DNA of 64,000 nucleotides from Persicaria tinctoria (Eukaryota; Streptophyta; Magnoliopsida; Caryophyllales; Polygonaceae). Both the position numbers and the translations under genes were made by a program. Below the pieces are notes generated by a model. It saw only the letters and a program-made list of their open reading frames with translations, searched no databases and was not told where the DNA came from. Where the stretch lies: positions 20,091,314-20,155,313 of the forward strand of contig JBANSL010000003.1 in NCBI GenBank assembly GCA_037127255.1. Direction: 5' to 3'. This document shows, piece by piece, positions 35,330 to 47,023 of the stretch; the first letter of the stretch is position 1; the number at the start of each line of letters is the position of its first letter.

Positions 35330-35480
35330 TTAAAATTAGGGAAAACCTAGAGGCACGATATATTTGTGCAAATTAACCTTCTACCCCGAAATGCAGCAAA
35401 ATTGTCCAAAATTTCTGTAATCTTAATTAGCTCACCTTTAGCTACCTTCATTTCTTTTGAGAAAATTATAACATCATTAG
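35330..35480 (-). pseudogene. LINE reverse-transcriptase remnant
   Basis: The minus strand reads MVCFANDVIIFSKEMKVAKG then LIKITEILDNFAAFRG. FAND stands where L1 elements have the catalytic FADD, and the following helix pattern fits plant L1 RT. A short decayed piece, possibly from the same element as 34135-35080. Confidence 0.65.
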
Positions 35481-35528
35481 CGAAACAAACCATAGTTGTG
35501 TGCCAAAAGTAATTATTGTCATCAATCT

Positions 35529-35606
35529 TCTATATATAGCTATATATATATAGCTATATATATATATAGCTATATATATATATAGCTATATATATATATA
35601 TAGCTA
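35529..35606. repeat. Compound (TA)n microsatellite with GC interruptions
   Basis: 'Tatatagc' units of growing length repeat about six times. The L1 insertion at 35616 took its target site from the right edge of this tract. Confidence 0.9.
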
Positions 35607-36265
35607 GTAAAGTACACTTTATTCTCGTTTTATCAACAAAATGGCTCCTCCTCTGAAAGAAAACCGGGAGAAAAAGTCCGCCGATGCTATGCAAACGGAC
35701 CCCGTTCCGGACCCTCCTCCTCCTCCGGGGGATCCCGGACACAAGCCGCCTCAATCCAGTGTTTCGACTGCCCCGCTTCCGTCTGGGAGCTCCTCTTGGA
35801 GGGATATGGTGGTTACCGGGGGGGGGGGGGGGCAGATCTCCAAAAAACATCCCTAAGTGAGAGTGTCCTCAAGAACAAGATTAATGTCTCCTTCCCCAAG
35901 GGCACGATGAGTGATCCGGTGGTTACCATCGACCCCTCTGTGATAGTTGCTCTAGCTGGTGCTTGAGATAACTCTCTAGTGATTAGAATCCTCGGCCCGA
36001 AGATCCCCTTATATGTCATGGATCGGAAGTTAAGGGAGTTGTGGAGTGTCACCGGCAAGATGCAAGTGATTGATCTCCCCCTTGGTAACTTTCTTGTCCG
36101 TTTTGGGTTGAAGGAGGACTGCCTTAATATACTCACAGGCGGCCCCTGGTCGGTCTTCGGCAAATGTCTCATTATCCGGGCCTGGTCTCCCGATTTCAAA
36201 CCGTCGGAGGTCATCAAATATGTGCCGGCTTGGATAAGAATTCTGGATCTCCCAATGATATACTA

Positions 36266-38068
36266 TGTTGTTGCAGGAGTAAGTCAAGTATAGAAGAATA
36301 TGGTTTAGAACGACTCCCCTGTCTCAGCAAATAATTACAAGACTTCCTCCCGTTGTAGTAAGAGAAAAGTCAGGATCGAATCCACGAGGAAGCACGTCAG
36401 CAGTTCTCAGGTAGCTGTCAGATTTTCACAGTAGCAGCAGAAAAACACAGAAACAAACACAGAAGCAGAAACAAATAATCCCGGCAAGGGCAGCTAAGAT
36501 AAAAGCAAAGACAGAAGCAAACAAGCAAAAGCAAGCAAGGCAGAGGTACTCGATAAAGCACGTCGACAACAGCAGACAAGTCGACAGAACAGTAAGTAAC
36601 TCGACAGAAGCTAATCGACCGAGTCTTGTCGACACAGGTTGTCGATATCGACAAGTACTCGACACAGCACACAGATCGACAAGATTCAGATCGACAACAG
36701 AAAGAACTCGACTTCATTAAAACTTCTCGACGTCGGCAAGATATATCGATATCGACAAGATTTTTTTCGAGATCGATAAGTAACAGAAATTTAAATGCAA
36801 ATGCTTTCGAACACGGAACACGAATTTCGATGAAATAAATCAATAAACTAAAGGACTTCCAAAGCTAGGGTTTCAACACCACAACGATAACCATGCAAAG
36901 TAACACATAAAGGCATAAAAGATCATGCTTTCCATCTAAATAACTTTCGTTACTAACAATTAGGCATATAGAGGCTTTCGCATAAACCCTAATTGTTACT
37001 AACCCTTTTCACATAATTAATCCAAGTTGCATTAAGATCACTTTTGCTTCAATAACACAAACAAGGATCACCTTCAACTCTCGCAAAAGAATCATGCTTA
37101 TAGGGAAAGAAGATAAACTGCACAAAAGATCTGACCTTTATCGCATCGCCTCACATGGCCACCGTCGGGCTCACCCCAGCCCCAGAAGTGGGTGGACTAC
37201 TCACGCCTCATCGCAATAACAGACATTGAATTGATGAAAGAAACTTGCATTAAAATAAACCAAAGTTTACAACCGCTCGAAGCCAACTCCGCTCTCGCTT
37301 CACAACTCCAACCGGCTCCTCACTCTCTCTCTCTCTACTTCTCCTACTTACTTCTCTCTGAAATTGAATTTTTTGAAACTGAGCCCCTAGGGCCTTATTT
37401 ATAGGCTTCTAATCCTCGCTAATCAAGGATAGAAGATATCTATCTTTATCTAAAACTATATCTAAAACTTAATGATAAATAAATAACATAGTGTAATTAA
37501 ATAAAATAGATAGACTAGGATTATATCTAATGTGTGGACATCTTCTTTGGTCTTGATAGATCTTGATAGAATTTGTCGAATCTTGGCTTGCAAGTAATCT
37601 TCTGCTCGGACTTCTCCTCGAACTCGGCTTCTGGACTCCTCGACATGTCTTCTCGATGTCGACAAATCTTGTCGATATCGATAACTTTCCTCAGCTCCCA
37701 GCTCTGTTCGTAAAACGCACTTTCCCGATGCCTCGGTTGTCGGATTGACGCATATGACCATGCGTTGGAAAGCTCTTTCCGAGGGCTACAACTTTCATGA
37801 AGACATCACAGCCTGATTCAGAACGATGTAAACCGTAAATTGGCCTTCTCTCCAGCTGCACCATTCTTGGCTTCTCCATGACTTTCCATTAAGCTCAAAA
37901 ATGCGTCTGAATTTCTGCGAAATATGACAAAAACTTGTGTAGACCTCCATATATTGCAAACAAGTGTAAACTACACAGATTCTGTATTATTCTAACCCAA
38001 ATGTATGCAATGTATGCAGAAATCGATATAAAAGTAAGTGTAAAACATGGCAAATTAGGCTCACAACA
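36266..38068 (-). repeat. 3' LTR of E2, 1803 bp
   Basis: Plus-strand ends TGTTGTTGCAGG and CTCACAACA. Minus-strand TATA box at 37396-37403, CT tract on the plus strand near 37323-37340, and TCGA-N2-TCGA dyads near 36650-36780 and 37655-37685. Confidence 0.92.
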
Positions 38069-38082
38069 AACACCCCATACTT
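38069..38082 (-). promoter_or_regulatory. Polypurine tract of E2
   Basis: The minus strand reads AAGTATGGGGTGTT directly before the 3' LTR, a start site for plus-strand DNA synthesis. A second similar tract (AAGTATGGGGTGGGGG, minus strand) lies near 39251-39270. Confidence 0.8.
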
Positions 38083-39556
38083 AAGCTTGCTTGTCCTCAA
38101 GCAATACTTTTAATTGTCATTCAGGGGAAGAAATCAAAACTCTCAACATATTAGATTCATTGCCATATAACCCTGCAATCAATTACCATCCTCGAAAAGG
38201 TACTAGTGTCACAGATCCATGTATGTGCAATTTAAAAAGCAACATCTACTCACAAAAGGAGGCTTATGCACAAACAATTTTTATGTGACAAAGCATTGAT
38301 AATCAATAAGACTTTAATTTAAGCTCATGAAGGAGTAGATTGGTAAAAGGCTAAAGGTGGGCAATTTCTGGCAATGTGGTGCTTTTAATCCGGGGAAATG
38401 GATCACTTTCAAACTTTGAGTTTCATTCCACATTCCTTTCTTCCTTTGATTCATCACCTTTCATATTGCTTTTTTCAATAATAATGCTTTTACCTCTCTG
38501 ACCTCAGCACTGCCTTCTCGCGAGTCGCAAACATGGGTGTCATGAATGGCCCCGGATACTTAGTGCGTCGGACTCCTTACAATGTGTCCCATCTCTCCAA
38601 ACTATTATCTCAGAGAGCAGGGTCAATCCACCTTTATCTCCTGAGGTGATTGGATTTTCTTTCACTCATTAAATTTTCCATATATTCAAACAATTTCCTT
38701 CCATACTCCAAATATGATAATAACAACACAAACACCATATGACATCTCCATAATGTAACATCATTCTCAACATAATCCCCGGATAAGGTAAAGAATGGGC
38801 AATATTTAGATCATGTGGAGCAATATTTGAAATAAGGCATATTATGGCTTTTGTGATGCATAAGCATAGGTAAGGCTAGGATATAAACAATATGAGCATT
38901 ATATGGAAGTATAAAGTCCTCCATCATCTTATCATGCAACATGTCAAAAGCAATTTCAAATTTTACCTCCTTTCATGGTTTTCATCAAAATATGCACTTC
39001 ATTGCGACTTCCCCTTTACTAGGCAATTTCATGCTACATCTCTAATGAATCCAATTTTGCATCGTTGAGTTCAATTTAAGCTTCCATGACATTTTTTCAA
39101 AATTTTTCAATGGGGGTCATTTTTCTCAAATTTTGGAAAACATGCATATAAGCACCTAAATCAATAATGCATTCCAAAATAGCCATGTAGCAATTCAAAG
39201 GAAATAATGCACAAGTAATGTCAAATATGGCAAATATACACAAAGTAAGCCCTTCCCCCACCCCATACTTAAACATTACAGTGTCCCCACTGTATAAAAA
39301 ACAATGTAAAGGGTAAAGAAAGAAACTCACAAGACATGAGTGCAGAGCCGCAAAATTTTGAATGGAGCACCTCCTAGTCCGAGTAAGCTTTGGTTCTATC
39401 CATTGACCTGAAAAGTAGAAGACATATACCCAAAAACAACAAAAACCAAAAAAACAATGTTCAAAATAAAAAACCCAAAACAAAGTCTCAAATGTCCTAA
39501 AAAGTCTATGTACATGCTCTAGATTTTATAGTCGCTAGGCCGACTTTCATTAATGC
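38083..39556 (-). other. Non-coding internal 3' region of E2
   Basis: AT-rich sequence between the end of the coding region and the 3' LTR. Only a low-complexity ORF (39097-39483, minus) lies here. It ends just after the second polypurine-like tract. Athila elements normally have a long non-coding or env-like region here; no env-like frame is seen. Confidence 0.6.
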
Positions 39557-42500
39557 TCAAGGTGGCATCTGCAGTGCCCATGTAGCTTGCGCCTCAAATA
39601 AGACTCCATTCTTGTCCTTTAGCTGGATCCCTCCTGAATGGATCTTGTTCACCGTGAATGGTCCCATCTTCTTCTTATTGAATTTGTTAGGAAACCAATG
39701 ATCCTTTGATTTAGAGACATAGACCATGTCTCCTACTTCGTATTCCTTTGGATCGTCATCGGAAATCCTGCATAAGCGCACATACCAAGGCAAACCTCTC
39801 CCATGTATAGATAAATCTTTAATTGAAAAAGGAGAAGACAGATTCATACCTTGGCTTACCGTTGTGGATTCGGGAACCACTGGATCTTGTCGATCTCGAG
39901 TAATGTTACTCGACATCGATGAAGTTGGTTCATCTGGTGGACTGCAAGTCGAGGAAGGAGAAGTCGAGGAGACCAAGATCTTGTCGACATCGGCAAGATT
40001 TGTCGACATCGAGTTGTTCTCGACTTCTAGTAGATTTCTCGTCGATGAAGGTGGAGTCGAGGAAGGAGGTGTCGAGGAAACCCGGATCTTGTCGACTTCG
40101 ACAAGAGTTGTCGATGTCGAGGAGTTACTGTCTTCAGTTGGGTTTCTCGTCGAGGGAGGTGGTGTCGAGGAAGCCTCAATCTTGTCGATATCGACAAGTG
40201 TTGTCGATGTCGAGTTGTTCTCTGGTTTCAGTGGCTTACTCGACGATGCTGGTGGAGGTTTCTGATCTTTGTCGATGTCGACTAAACTACTCGATCTCGA
40301 GGAGTTTTTGTCGACCACGACCCCATACTTAGTTCCTGTGTTCTCCTTGAGGATTGCCATGATCTCATCCACCTGGGCCTCCATGTCCCTCTTTTCTAGC
40401 TCCTCGGGGGTCATATTCCTGACCTTGGGTTCCCCGCAGGTGATGTAGCCAGCTGAGATAGATTTGACCTCTTCCATCGGACCCGTATGCCTTTCAGTTT
40501 TGTTGAAGGAATACTCAATGACCTCATCGCTTATGTTGAAGGTGAGCACTCCTTTCCTTACGCTTATGTTGGCATCCACCGTCGCCAAGAGTGGTCTCCC
40601 TAGAATAATTGGACAAGCAGGATCTTCTTGCATATCAATAATTAAGAAATCAGCAGGGACGAAGAATTTACCTACTTGTACTGGGACATTTTCCACTATG
40701 CCTGTTGGAATGACCACTGTGTTGTTGGCCATGTATAGTCTAGCATCCACAGGCTCCAGGGCACCTATCTTAATCTTGGACCAAATGGTTAAAGGCATAA
40801 TACTAACACTGGCTCCAAGATCACATAGGGCATTAATTTTGTATGGACCAAATCCAATAGTTATAGCAAACTTACCTGGATCCGGCCTCTTCTCCAATAT
40901 GTCCAGATGGCTGCACTCCTCTGTGATTTCCGCCATCGATCGCTTTTTACTTAGAATCTCCTTTAAGAACTTGACATAAGATGGCATTTCATTAAGAGCT
41001 TCTGTGAAGGGTATAGTGACATTGAGCTTCTGAAGCATCTTGATGAAGCGCTGAAATTTCTTCTCTGCTGGGTCCTTAAGGGATTTCGTGGGGAAAGGTA
41101 GCTTCTTTTTCAGATTCGGGGCCAGAACAGATGTCGGAGGCGTTGCAGACTTCTCGATCTCGACTTGGCCTTCCTCGACATCGACAAGTTCCTCGACATC
41201 AAGAAGTTTTCTCGACGTCGAGTTACTGTTTTGTCCAGAAGCTGGTTGATCAGGGCTTTCCTCGACATCGAGAAGTTTTTTGTCGACATCGACAAGATTC
41301 TTGTCGACATCGAGTTGTTCTTCAGTGCTGTCCTGCTGCTTTCCGACCTCTGGCTCGCGTAGTTAATGTCCGTGTTGATTGCAGGAGTAAGTCAAGTATA
41401 GAATAGAATATGGTTTAGAACGACTCCCCTGTCTCAGCAAATAATTACAAGACTTCCTCCCGTTGTAGTAAGAGAAAATCAGGATCGAATCCACGAGGAA
41501 GCACGTCAGCAGTTCTCAGGTAGCTATCAGATTCTCACAGACACAGCAGAAAAGACAGAAACACAAGCGGAAGCAGAAATAAAACAGAAACAAATAATCC
41601 CGGCAAGGGCAACTAAAATAAAAGCAAAGAACAAATAAAAGACAGAAATAAAAGCAAAGCAAAGACGAAAGAAAAGGCAGAAAGTAACTCGAGGACACAG
41701 AAGCTACTCGATCTCGAGTAGCTGTCCTCTAGATCGACTAAGGTAAGTCGACTGCAACAACTCAGAAACAGAAAACAAAGCAACTCGACAAAACAAGCCA
41801 ACTCGACCTCGACAAGAGGTACTAGACTTCGACAAAGAAAGTTAAAGACAGAAACTTGAAAATCGACAAAGACAGGAGCAAATCAACTCGACCTAGACGA
41901 AGCCCTACTCGACTTCGACCACGGTTCCTCGAGATCGACAAGATCTCCTCTATGTCGACTAAAACAGTAAAAGACAGAAATTTAAATTGCAGAATTTCGA
42001 AACACAGAACTTAGATTTTGACGAAATAAATCAATATATTAAAAGACCTCCAAGGCCAGGGTTTCAACACCACAACGATAACCATGCAAAACAACACATA
42101 AAGGCATAAAAGATCATGCTTTCCATCAAATAACTTTCGTCATTAACAAATAGGTAAATAGAGGCTTTCGCATAAACCCTAATTGTTACTAACCCTTTTT
42201 CACATAATTAATCCAAGTTGCATTAAGATCACTTTCGCTTCAATAATACAAACAAGGATCACCTTCAACTCTCGCAAAAGAATCATGCTCATAGGGATAG
42301 AAGATGAATCGCACAAAAGATCTGACCTTTATCGCATCGCCTCACATGGCCACCGTCGGGCTCACCCCAGCCCCAGAAGTGGGTGGACTACTCACGCCTC
42401 TTCGCAATAACAGACATTGAATGAAAAGAAATAACTTGCATAAAACTAAATTCAAAAGCCTTTACAATTCCGGCAATCAACTTTCGCAGAAAGCCAAAAC

Positions 42501-45051
42501 CCTAAAAACCTTAGAACCCCTAAATTGTATCTCTGAATGGAACTACTTGTCTCTGACTGAAATTGAATCTGAATGAATTTGAATGATTGAAAAACCAGCC
42601 CCTAGGGCCTTATTTATAGTGATCAAACCTTGCTAATCAAGGAAATAATCATCTATCTCTATCTAAATCTATATCTAAAATTATATCTAAAAGCCTTAAA
42701 GATAAATAAATGTTTAAATGGAAATAAATCATAAGGAAAGGATAAAACTAATTAGGGTAGATCTTCATGTCTTGATAGATTGCGTCTTCCATAGATAGAA
42801 CTTGATGTATTTGGATAGAATCTTCCGTCTTCGGCACCAAGGAATCCCAACTCTACTCGGACAGGTCATCGACGACGCGTTTCTGGGCACTGCTCTAGTC
42901 GACCTCGACAAGGCTTGGTCGACTTCGAGTAGGATTCGTCGTCTGGTGCTTGATGTGGCTCGTCATGGCTTCCTGGGCTCGTCGACCTCGAGTTGGTCTC
43001 GTCGACTTCGACAAGGGCTAGGGCCATCGACTAAACCTCCTCGGGTTGCTCAGACATGGCTCAGGGCGGCTCGTCGATCTCGACAAGGGTTAGTCGAGAT
43101 CGAGTAGAGGTGGCTCGGCCTCTCGTCCTCGGTTTGGTGTGCTCGACCGGCTCGGAAAAGGACTCAGGCGCTCGTCGACTTCGACAAGCCCTAGTCGACT
43201 TCGAGTACGGTGGCTCGCCGACTAGGGTTTCTCGAGCAGCTCTCCTCGAGGGACTCCGGATCTGGTGCTGTGGCTTCGTCGACCTCGAGTAACGGTCCTC
43301 GAGATCGAGTTGGCTTCGGAGCTCGGGGAGCTTGGTTCTCGATCATGGCTTTGTCGACTAGGCTGTGCCCGGACATGCTCGTCTAGGTCGAGTAGGCTTA
43401 CTCGAGATCGAGTAGCCTCGACTCTCAGACTTGTTCACTGCTTTGACCTTGGACTTCTGTAGTGGTTTTCTGAGCATTTCCGACCTTCTGTAGAATTGCT
43501 GTAAATGCCTCGATTTCTGCGATTTAAACAGAAACTGGTGTAGATTCCATAATTTTGGCAAATAAACATAAACTACACAGATTCTGTACTATCTTAACCC
43601 AAATGCATGAAATGTATACAGAAATCGATATAAAAGTTACTGTAAAACATGGCAGATTCCGCTCACAACAGTCCGCTCCTGAGCTTTACAGCAGCTACAT
43701 GTCCAGTCTTTCCCTTAGGATTTGGTTCTGAAGATCCAGGGAGTGCGCCTGACTGTCTAGGGATTCCTGCTGCTAGTTGACCAATCTGTGTATCAACTGT
43801 TTTCCGCCAGATATCAATTTCCCCAAGCCTAGAGTTGACACCTTGCATCTGAGTATAGACGGAGTTGAAAGATTGCCTAGTTTCTGAGTGGTTCCTCCGT
43901 ATTTCCTCCTGGACTGTCTGTATATCATCCTTCTTTTGATCCCTTTCTGGATGTCCTGGAGCTCTGTAGGGCGGGGGATTCTTAGAGACACCTTGGTTCC
44001 ACTGTGGTTGCTGAAACCTTTGGTCCCCCATGTAGCGATTTGGACCCCCTGCGTAAGCTGCATCCTCATGGTGCTCTGCCAATCTGACTTGCTCTGTGTG
44101 TGGGTACTCAGGAGTGGCGTGCCTTTGCGATCCGCATTCTATGCAAGGCTGGTTGACAGAGAGATACTTTACTTGCTTGATGAGCTTCCTATTCTGGTCT
44201 CTGTAGTATTGCTCTCTAACATCAGGATCAATTTCCTTTGCTGGCTCATAGAGAGGCATAGATGGTGCTGGCCTGGCGTATGGGTTCTCTTCATAAGTTG
44301 CAGTAGACCCATATTTGTTGTCGTAGTTGGTGAGCTTCTCTAGCACACCCCATGCGTCACTTGGCAGCATCGTCAGATACTCGTAGTGAGTATAATTGTT
44401 GATTCTGTCCTTAGTGACTTGGTCAAGAGAGTTGAAGAAGATCTCCTGAATGATGTAGGGTGGCTGTCCATGAGTAGGGCAAGATCGCAGAAGTTCCTTG
44501 TAGCGCTCCCATGTCTTTGCCAGCGGTTCCCCTTTCTGCTGCTTAAAGGCGGTGATTTTCTGGCGGAGATATGCTGTTTTGGCAGGTGGGAAGAATTTGT
44601 TCAGAAATTCTTGCTCTACTTGGGCCCAGGTTGTGAGTGATCTTGCTTTCAGCCCTTCTAGCCATTTCAGTGCAGGCCCAGCGAGAGACCAGCGAAAAGA
44701 TTTCATCTTGACATATTCCAAGGTTGTGCCTTCTGCAAGAGTACGACACATATCATGAAAATTAGTAATATGTTCAAGAGGACACTCATTAAATCTGCCG
44801 TAAAAGGCATTATTTTTAAGCTCTATAAGAAATTGAGTGCGAATTTCAAAAGAGTTTTCAGGGATTAGAATCGCCGATTCAGGCACGACGAGAGCTGGGT
44901 GCATGTAGTCCTCCGCCGTGGTTGGATATTGGGCAAGCTCAGCCTGTGCTTGCTCCCTTGCTGCTTTCTCGGCGGCGAGAGCAGCATCCCTGGCGGCTAG
45001 ATCCCTGGTAAGCCTAGCGATCAGTTGCTCCTGTGTTTCAGCGTCCTCCAT
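39557..45051 (-). pseudogene. gag-pro polyprotein of E2 with integrase-tail-like C-terminus, interrupted by a solo LTR
   Basis: Gag runs from Met at 45051 (MEDAETQEQLIARLTRDL): coiled start, Gag domain, zinc knuckle CIECGSQRHATPEY with the last Cys replaced by Tyr, and a Gln/Pro-rich stretch to KLRSG at 43676, where the solo LTR enters. Beyond it (41367 down) the same frame continues after one TAA (41363-41365) through LREPEVGKQQD, a VDVDK/LDVEE linker, an aspartic protease (ALCDLGASVSIMP, IILGRPLLATV), a STSTTLVDIDK-rich linker (about 40320-39890), and finally EVGDMVYVSKSKDHWFPNKF and MGPFTVNKIHSGGIQL, like the C-terminal domain of gypsy integrases. Apart from the insertion and one stop, the frame is open, which fits a young copy. 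Confidence 0.88.
41373..43670 (-). mobile_element. Solo LTR, 2298 bp, related to but distinct from E2 LTRs
   Basis: Ends TGTTGATTGCAGG and CTCACAACA, flanked by a perfect GTCCG duplication (41368-41372 and 43671-43675). It shares the leader block and TATA region (42611-42618) with E2 LTRs but is about 500 bp longer and clearly diverged. At least ten TCGA-N2-TCGA dyads lie between 42890 and 43420, upstream of the TATA box. It splits the gag frame of E2 after KLRSG. Confidence 0.9.
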
Positions 45052-45200
45052 GGCTCTTTGAAGTCTATTTCAGATGTGTAGAAGGCGCTCTGGTTCGTCT
45101 AAACCGTAATATTCAGGTGGGATACCAGAACGGCGCATACACCTGAAAAGTAACTCAAAGAAACAGTGAGAACTGACTACCTAAGGCGCGATTGATTGCC

Positions 45201-45218
45201 TCCCCGGCAACGGCGCCA
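45201..45218 (-). promoter_or_regulatory. Primer binding site of E2 (tRNA-Asp)
   Basis: The minus strand reads TGGCGCCGTTGCCGGGGA, complementary to the 3' end of plant tRNA-Asp with CCA, 3 nt inside the LTR. Typical of Athila-lineage elements. Confidence 0.92.
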
Positions 45219-45221
45219 ATT

Positions 45222-47023
45222 TGTTGTTGCAGGAGTAAGTCAAGTATAGAATAGAATATGGTTTAGAACGACTCCCCTGTCTCAGCAAATAATTACAAGA
45301 CTTCCTCCCGTTGTAGTAAGAGAAAAGTCAGGATCGAATCCACGAGGAAGCACGTCAGCAGTTCTCAAGTAGCTGTCAGATTTTCACAGTAGCAGCAGAA
45401 AAACACAGAAACAAACACAGAAGCAGAAACAAATAATCCTGGCAAGGGCAGCTAAGATAAAAGCAAAGACAGAAGCAAACAAGCAAAAGCAAGCAAGGCA
45501 GAGGTACTCGATAAAGCACGTCGACAACAGCAGACAAGTCGACAGAACAGTAAGTAACTCGACAGAAGCTAATCGACCGAGTCTTGTCGACACAGGTTGT
45601 CGATATCGACAAGTACTCGACACAGCACACAGATCGACAAGATTCGGATCGACAACAGAAAGAACTCGACTTCATTAAAACTTCTCGACGTCGACAAGAT
45701 ATATCGATATCGACAAGATTTTTTTCGAGATCGATAAGTAACAGAAATTTAAATGCAAATGCTTTCGAACACGGAACACGAATTTCGATGAAATAAATCA
45801 ATAAACTAAAGGACTTCCAAAGCTAGGGTTTCAACACCACAACGATAACCATGCAAAGTAACACATAAAGGCATAAAAGATCATGCTTTCCATCTAAATA
45901 ACTTTCGTTACTAACAATTAGGCATATAGAGGCTTTCGCATAAACCCTAATTGTTACTAACCCTTTTCACATAATTAATCCAAGTTGCATTAAGATCACT
46001 TTTGCTTCAATAACACAAACAAGGATCACCTTCAACTCTCGCAAAAGAATCATGCTTATAGGGAAAGAAGATAAACTGCACAAAAGATCTGACCTTTATC
46101 GCATCGCCTCACATGGCCACCGTCGGGCTCACCCCAGCCCCAGAAGTGGGTGGACTACTCACGCCTCATCGCAATAACAGACATTGAATTGATGAAAGAA
46201 ACTTGCATTAAAATAAACCCAAGTTTACAACCGCTCGAAGCCAACTCCGCTCTCGCTTCACAACTCCAACCGGCTGCTCACTCTCTCTCTCTACTTCTCC
46301 TACTTACTTCTCTCTGAAATTGAATTTTTTGAAACTGAGCCCCTAGGGCCTTATTTATAGGCTTCTAATCATCGCTAATCAAGGATAGAAGATATCTATC
46401 TTTATCTAAAACTATATCTAAAACTTAATGATAAATAAATAACATAGTGTAATTAAATAAAATAGATAGACTAGGATTAAATCTAATGTGTGGACATCTT
46501 CTTTGGTCTTGATAGATCTTGATAGAATTCGTCGAATCTTGGCTTGCAAGTAATCTTCTGCTCGGACTTCTCCTCGAACTCGGCTTCTGGACTCCTCGAC
46601 ATGTCTTCTCGATGTCGACAAATCTTGTCGATATCGATAACTTTCCTCAGCTCCCAGCTCTGTTCGTAAAACGCACTTTCCTGATGCCTCGGTTGTCGGA
46701 TTGACGCATATGACCATGCGTTGGAAAGCTCTTTCCGAGGGCTACAACTTTCATGAAGACATCACAGCCTGATTCAGAACGATGTAAACCGGAAATTGGC
46801 CTTCTCTCCAGCTGCACCATTCTTGGCTTCTCCATGACTTTCCATTAAGCTCAAAAATGCGTCTGATTTCTGCGAAATATGACAAAAACTTGTGTAGACC
46901 TCCATATATTGCAAAAAAGTGTAAACTACACGGATTATGTATTATTCTAACCCAAATGTATGCAATGTATGCAGAAATCGATATAAAAGTAAGTGTAAAA
47001 CATGGCAAATTAGGCTCACAACA
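45222..47023 (-). repeat. 5' LTR of E2, 1802 bp
   Basis: Near-identical to 36266-38068. U3 runs from 47023 to the TATA box; the GA-rich leader follows. It begins TGTTGTGAGCC on the minus strand. Confidence 0.92.
46352..46359 (-). promoter_or_regulatory. TATA box of the E2 5' LTR
   Basis: TATAAATA within GCCTATAAATAAGGCC on the minus strand. The same element is present in every LTR copy of the family here (26135, about 27173, about 28425, 37396, 42611), the best conserved part of an otherwise diverged LTR. Confidence 0.7.

Larger units (their letters stand above)
36266..47023 (-). mobile_element. Young gag-pro-only LTR retrotransposon E2 (Athila-derived, TR-GAG-like)
   Basis: Complete element of 10,758 bp with LTRs at both ends (36266-38068 and 45222-47023) and a perfect TACTA target duplication (36261-36265, 47024-47028). 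On the minus strand: 5' LTR, tRNA-Asp primer site, gag, protease, a repeat-rich linker, an integrase-tail-like segment, non-coding DNA, polypurine tract, 3' LTR. There is no RT, RNase H or integrase core. A 2.3 kb solo LTR sits inside gag. By eye the two LTRs differ at about 15 positions plus a few small indels over 1.8 kb. It resembles the class called TR-GAG, which move in trans. It lies within L1 ORF1. Confidence 0.92.

Noticed and set aside
37462..37761. ORFs in the E2 LTRs that recur almost identically (36418-36843, 37462-37761, 45376-45801, 46418-46717)
   Set aside because: They are duplicated only because the LTR is duplicated; composition follows the dyads and CT tracts, and they overlap the promoter region.
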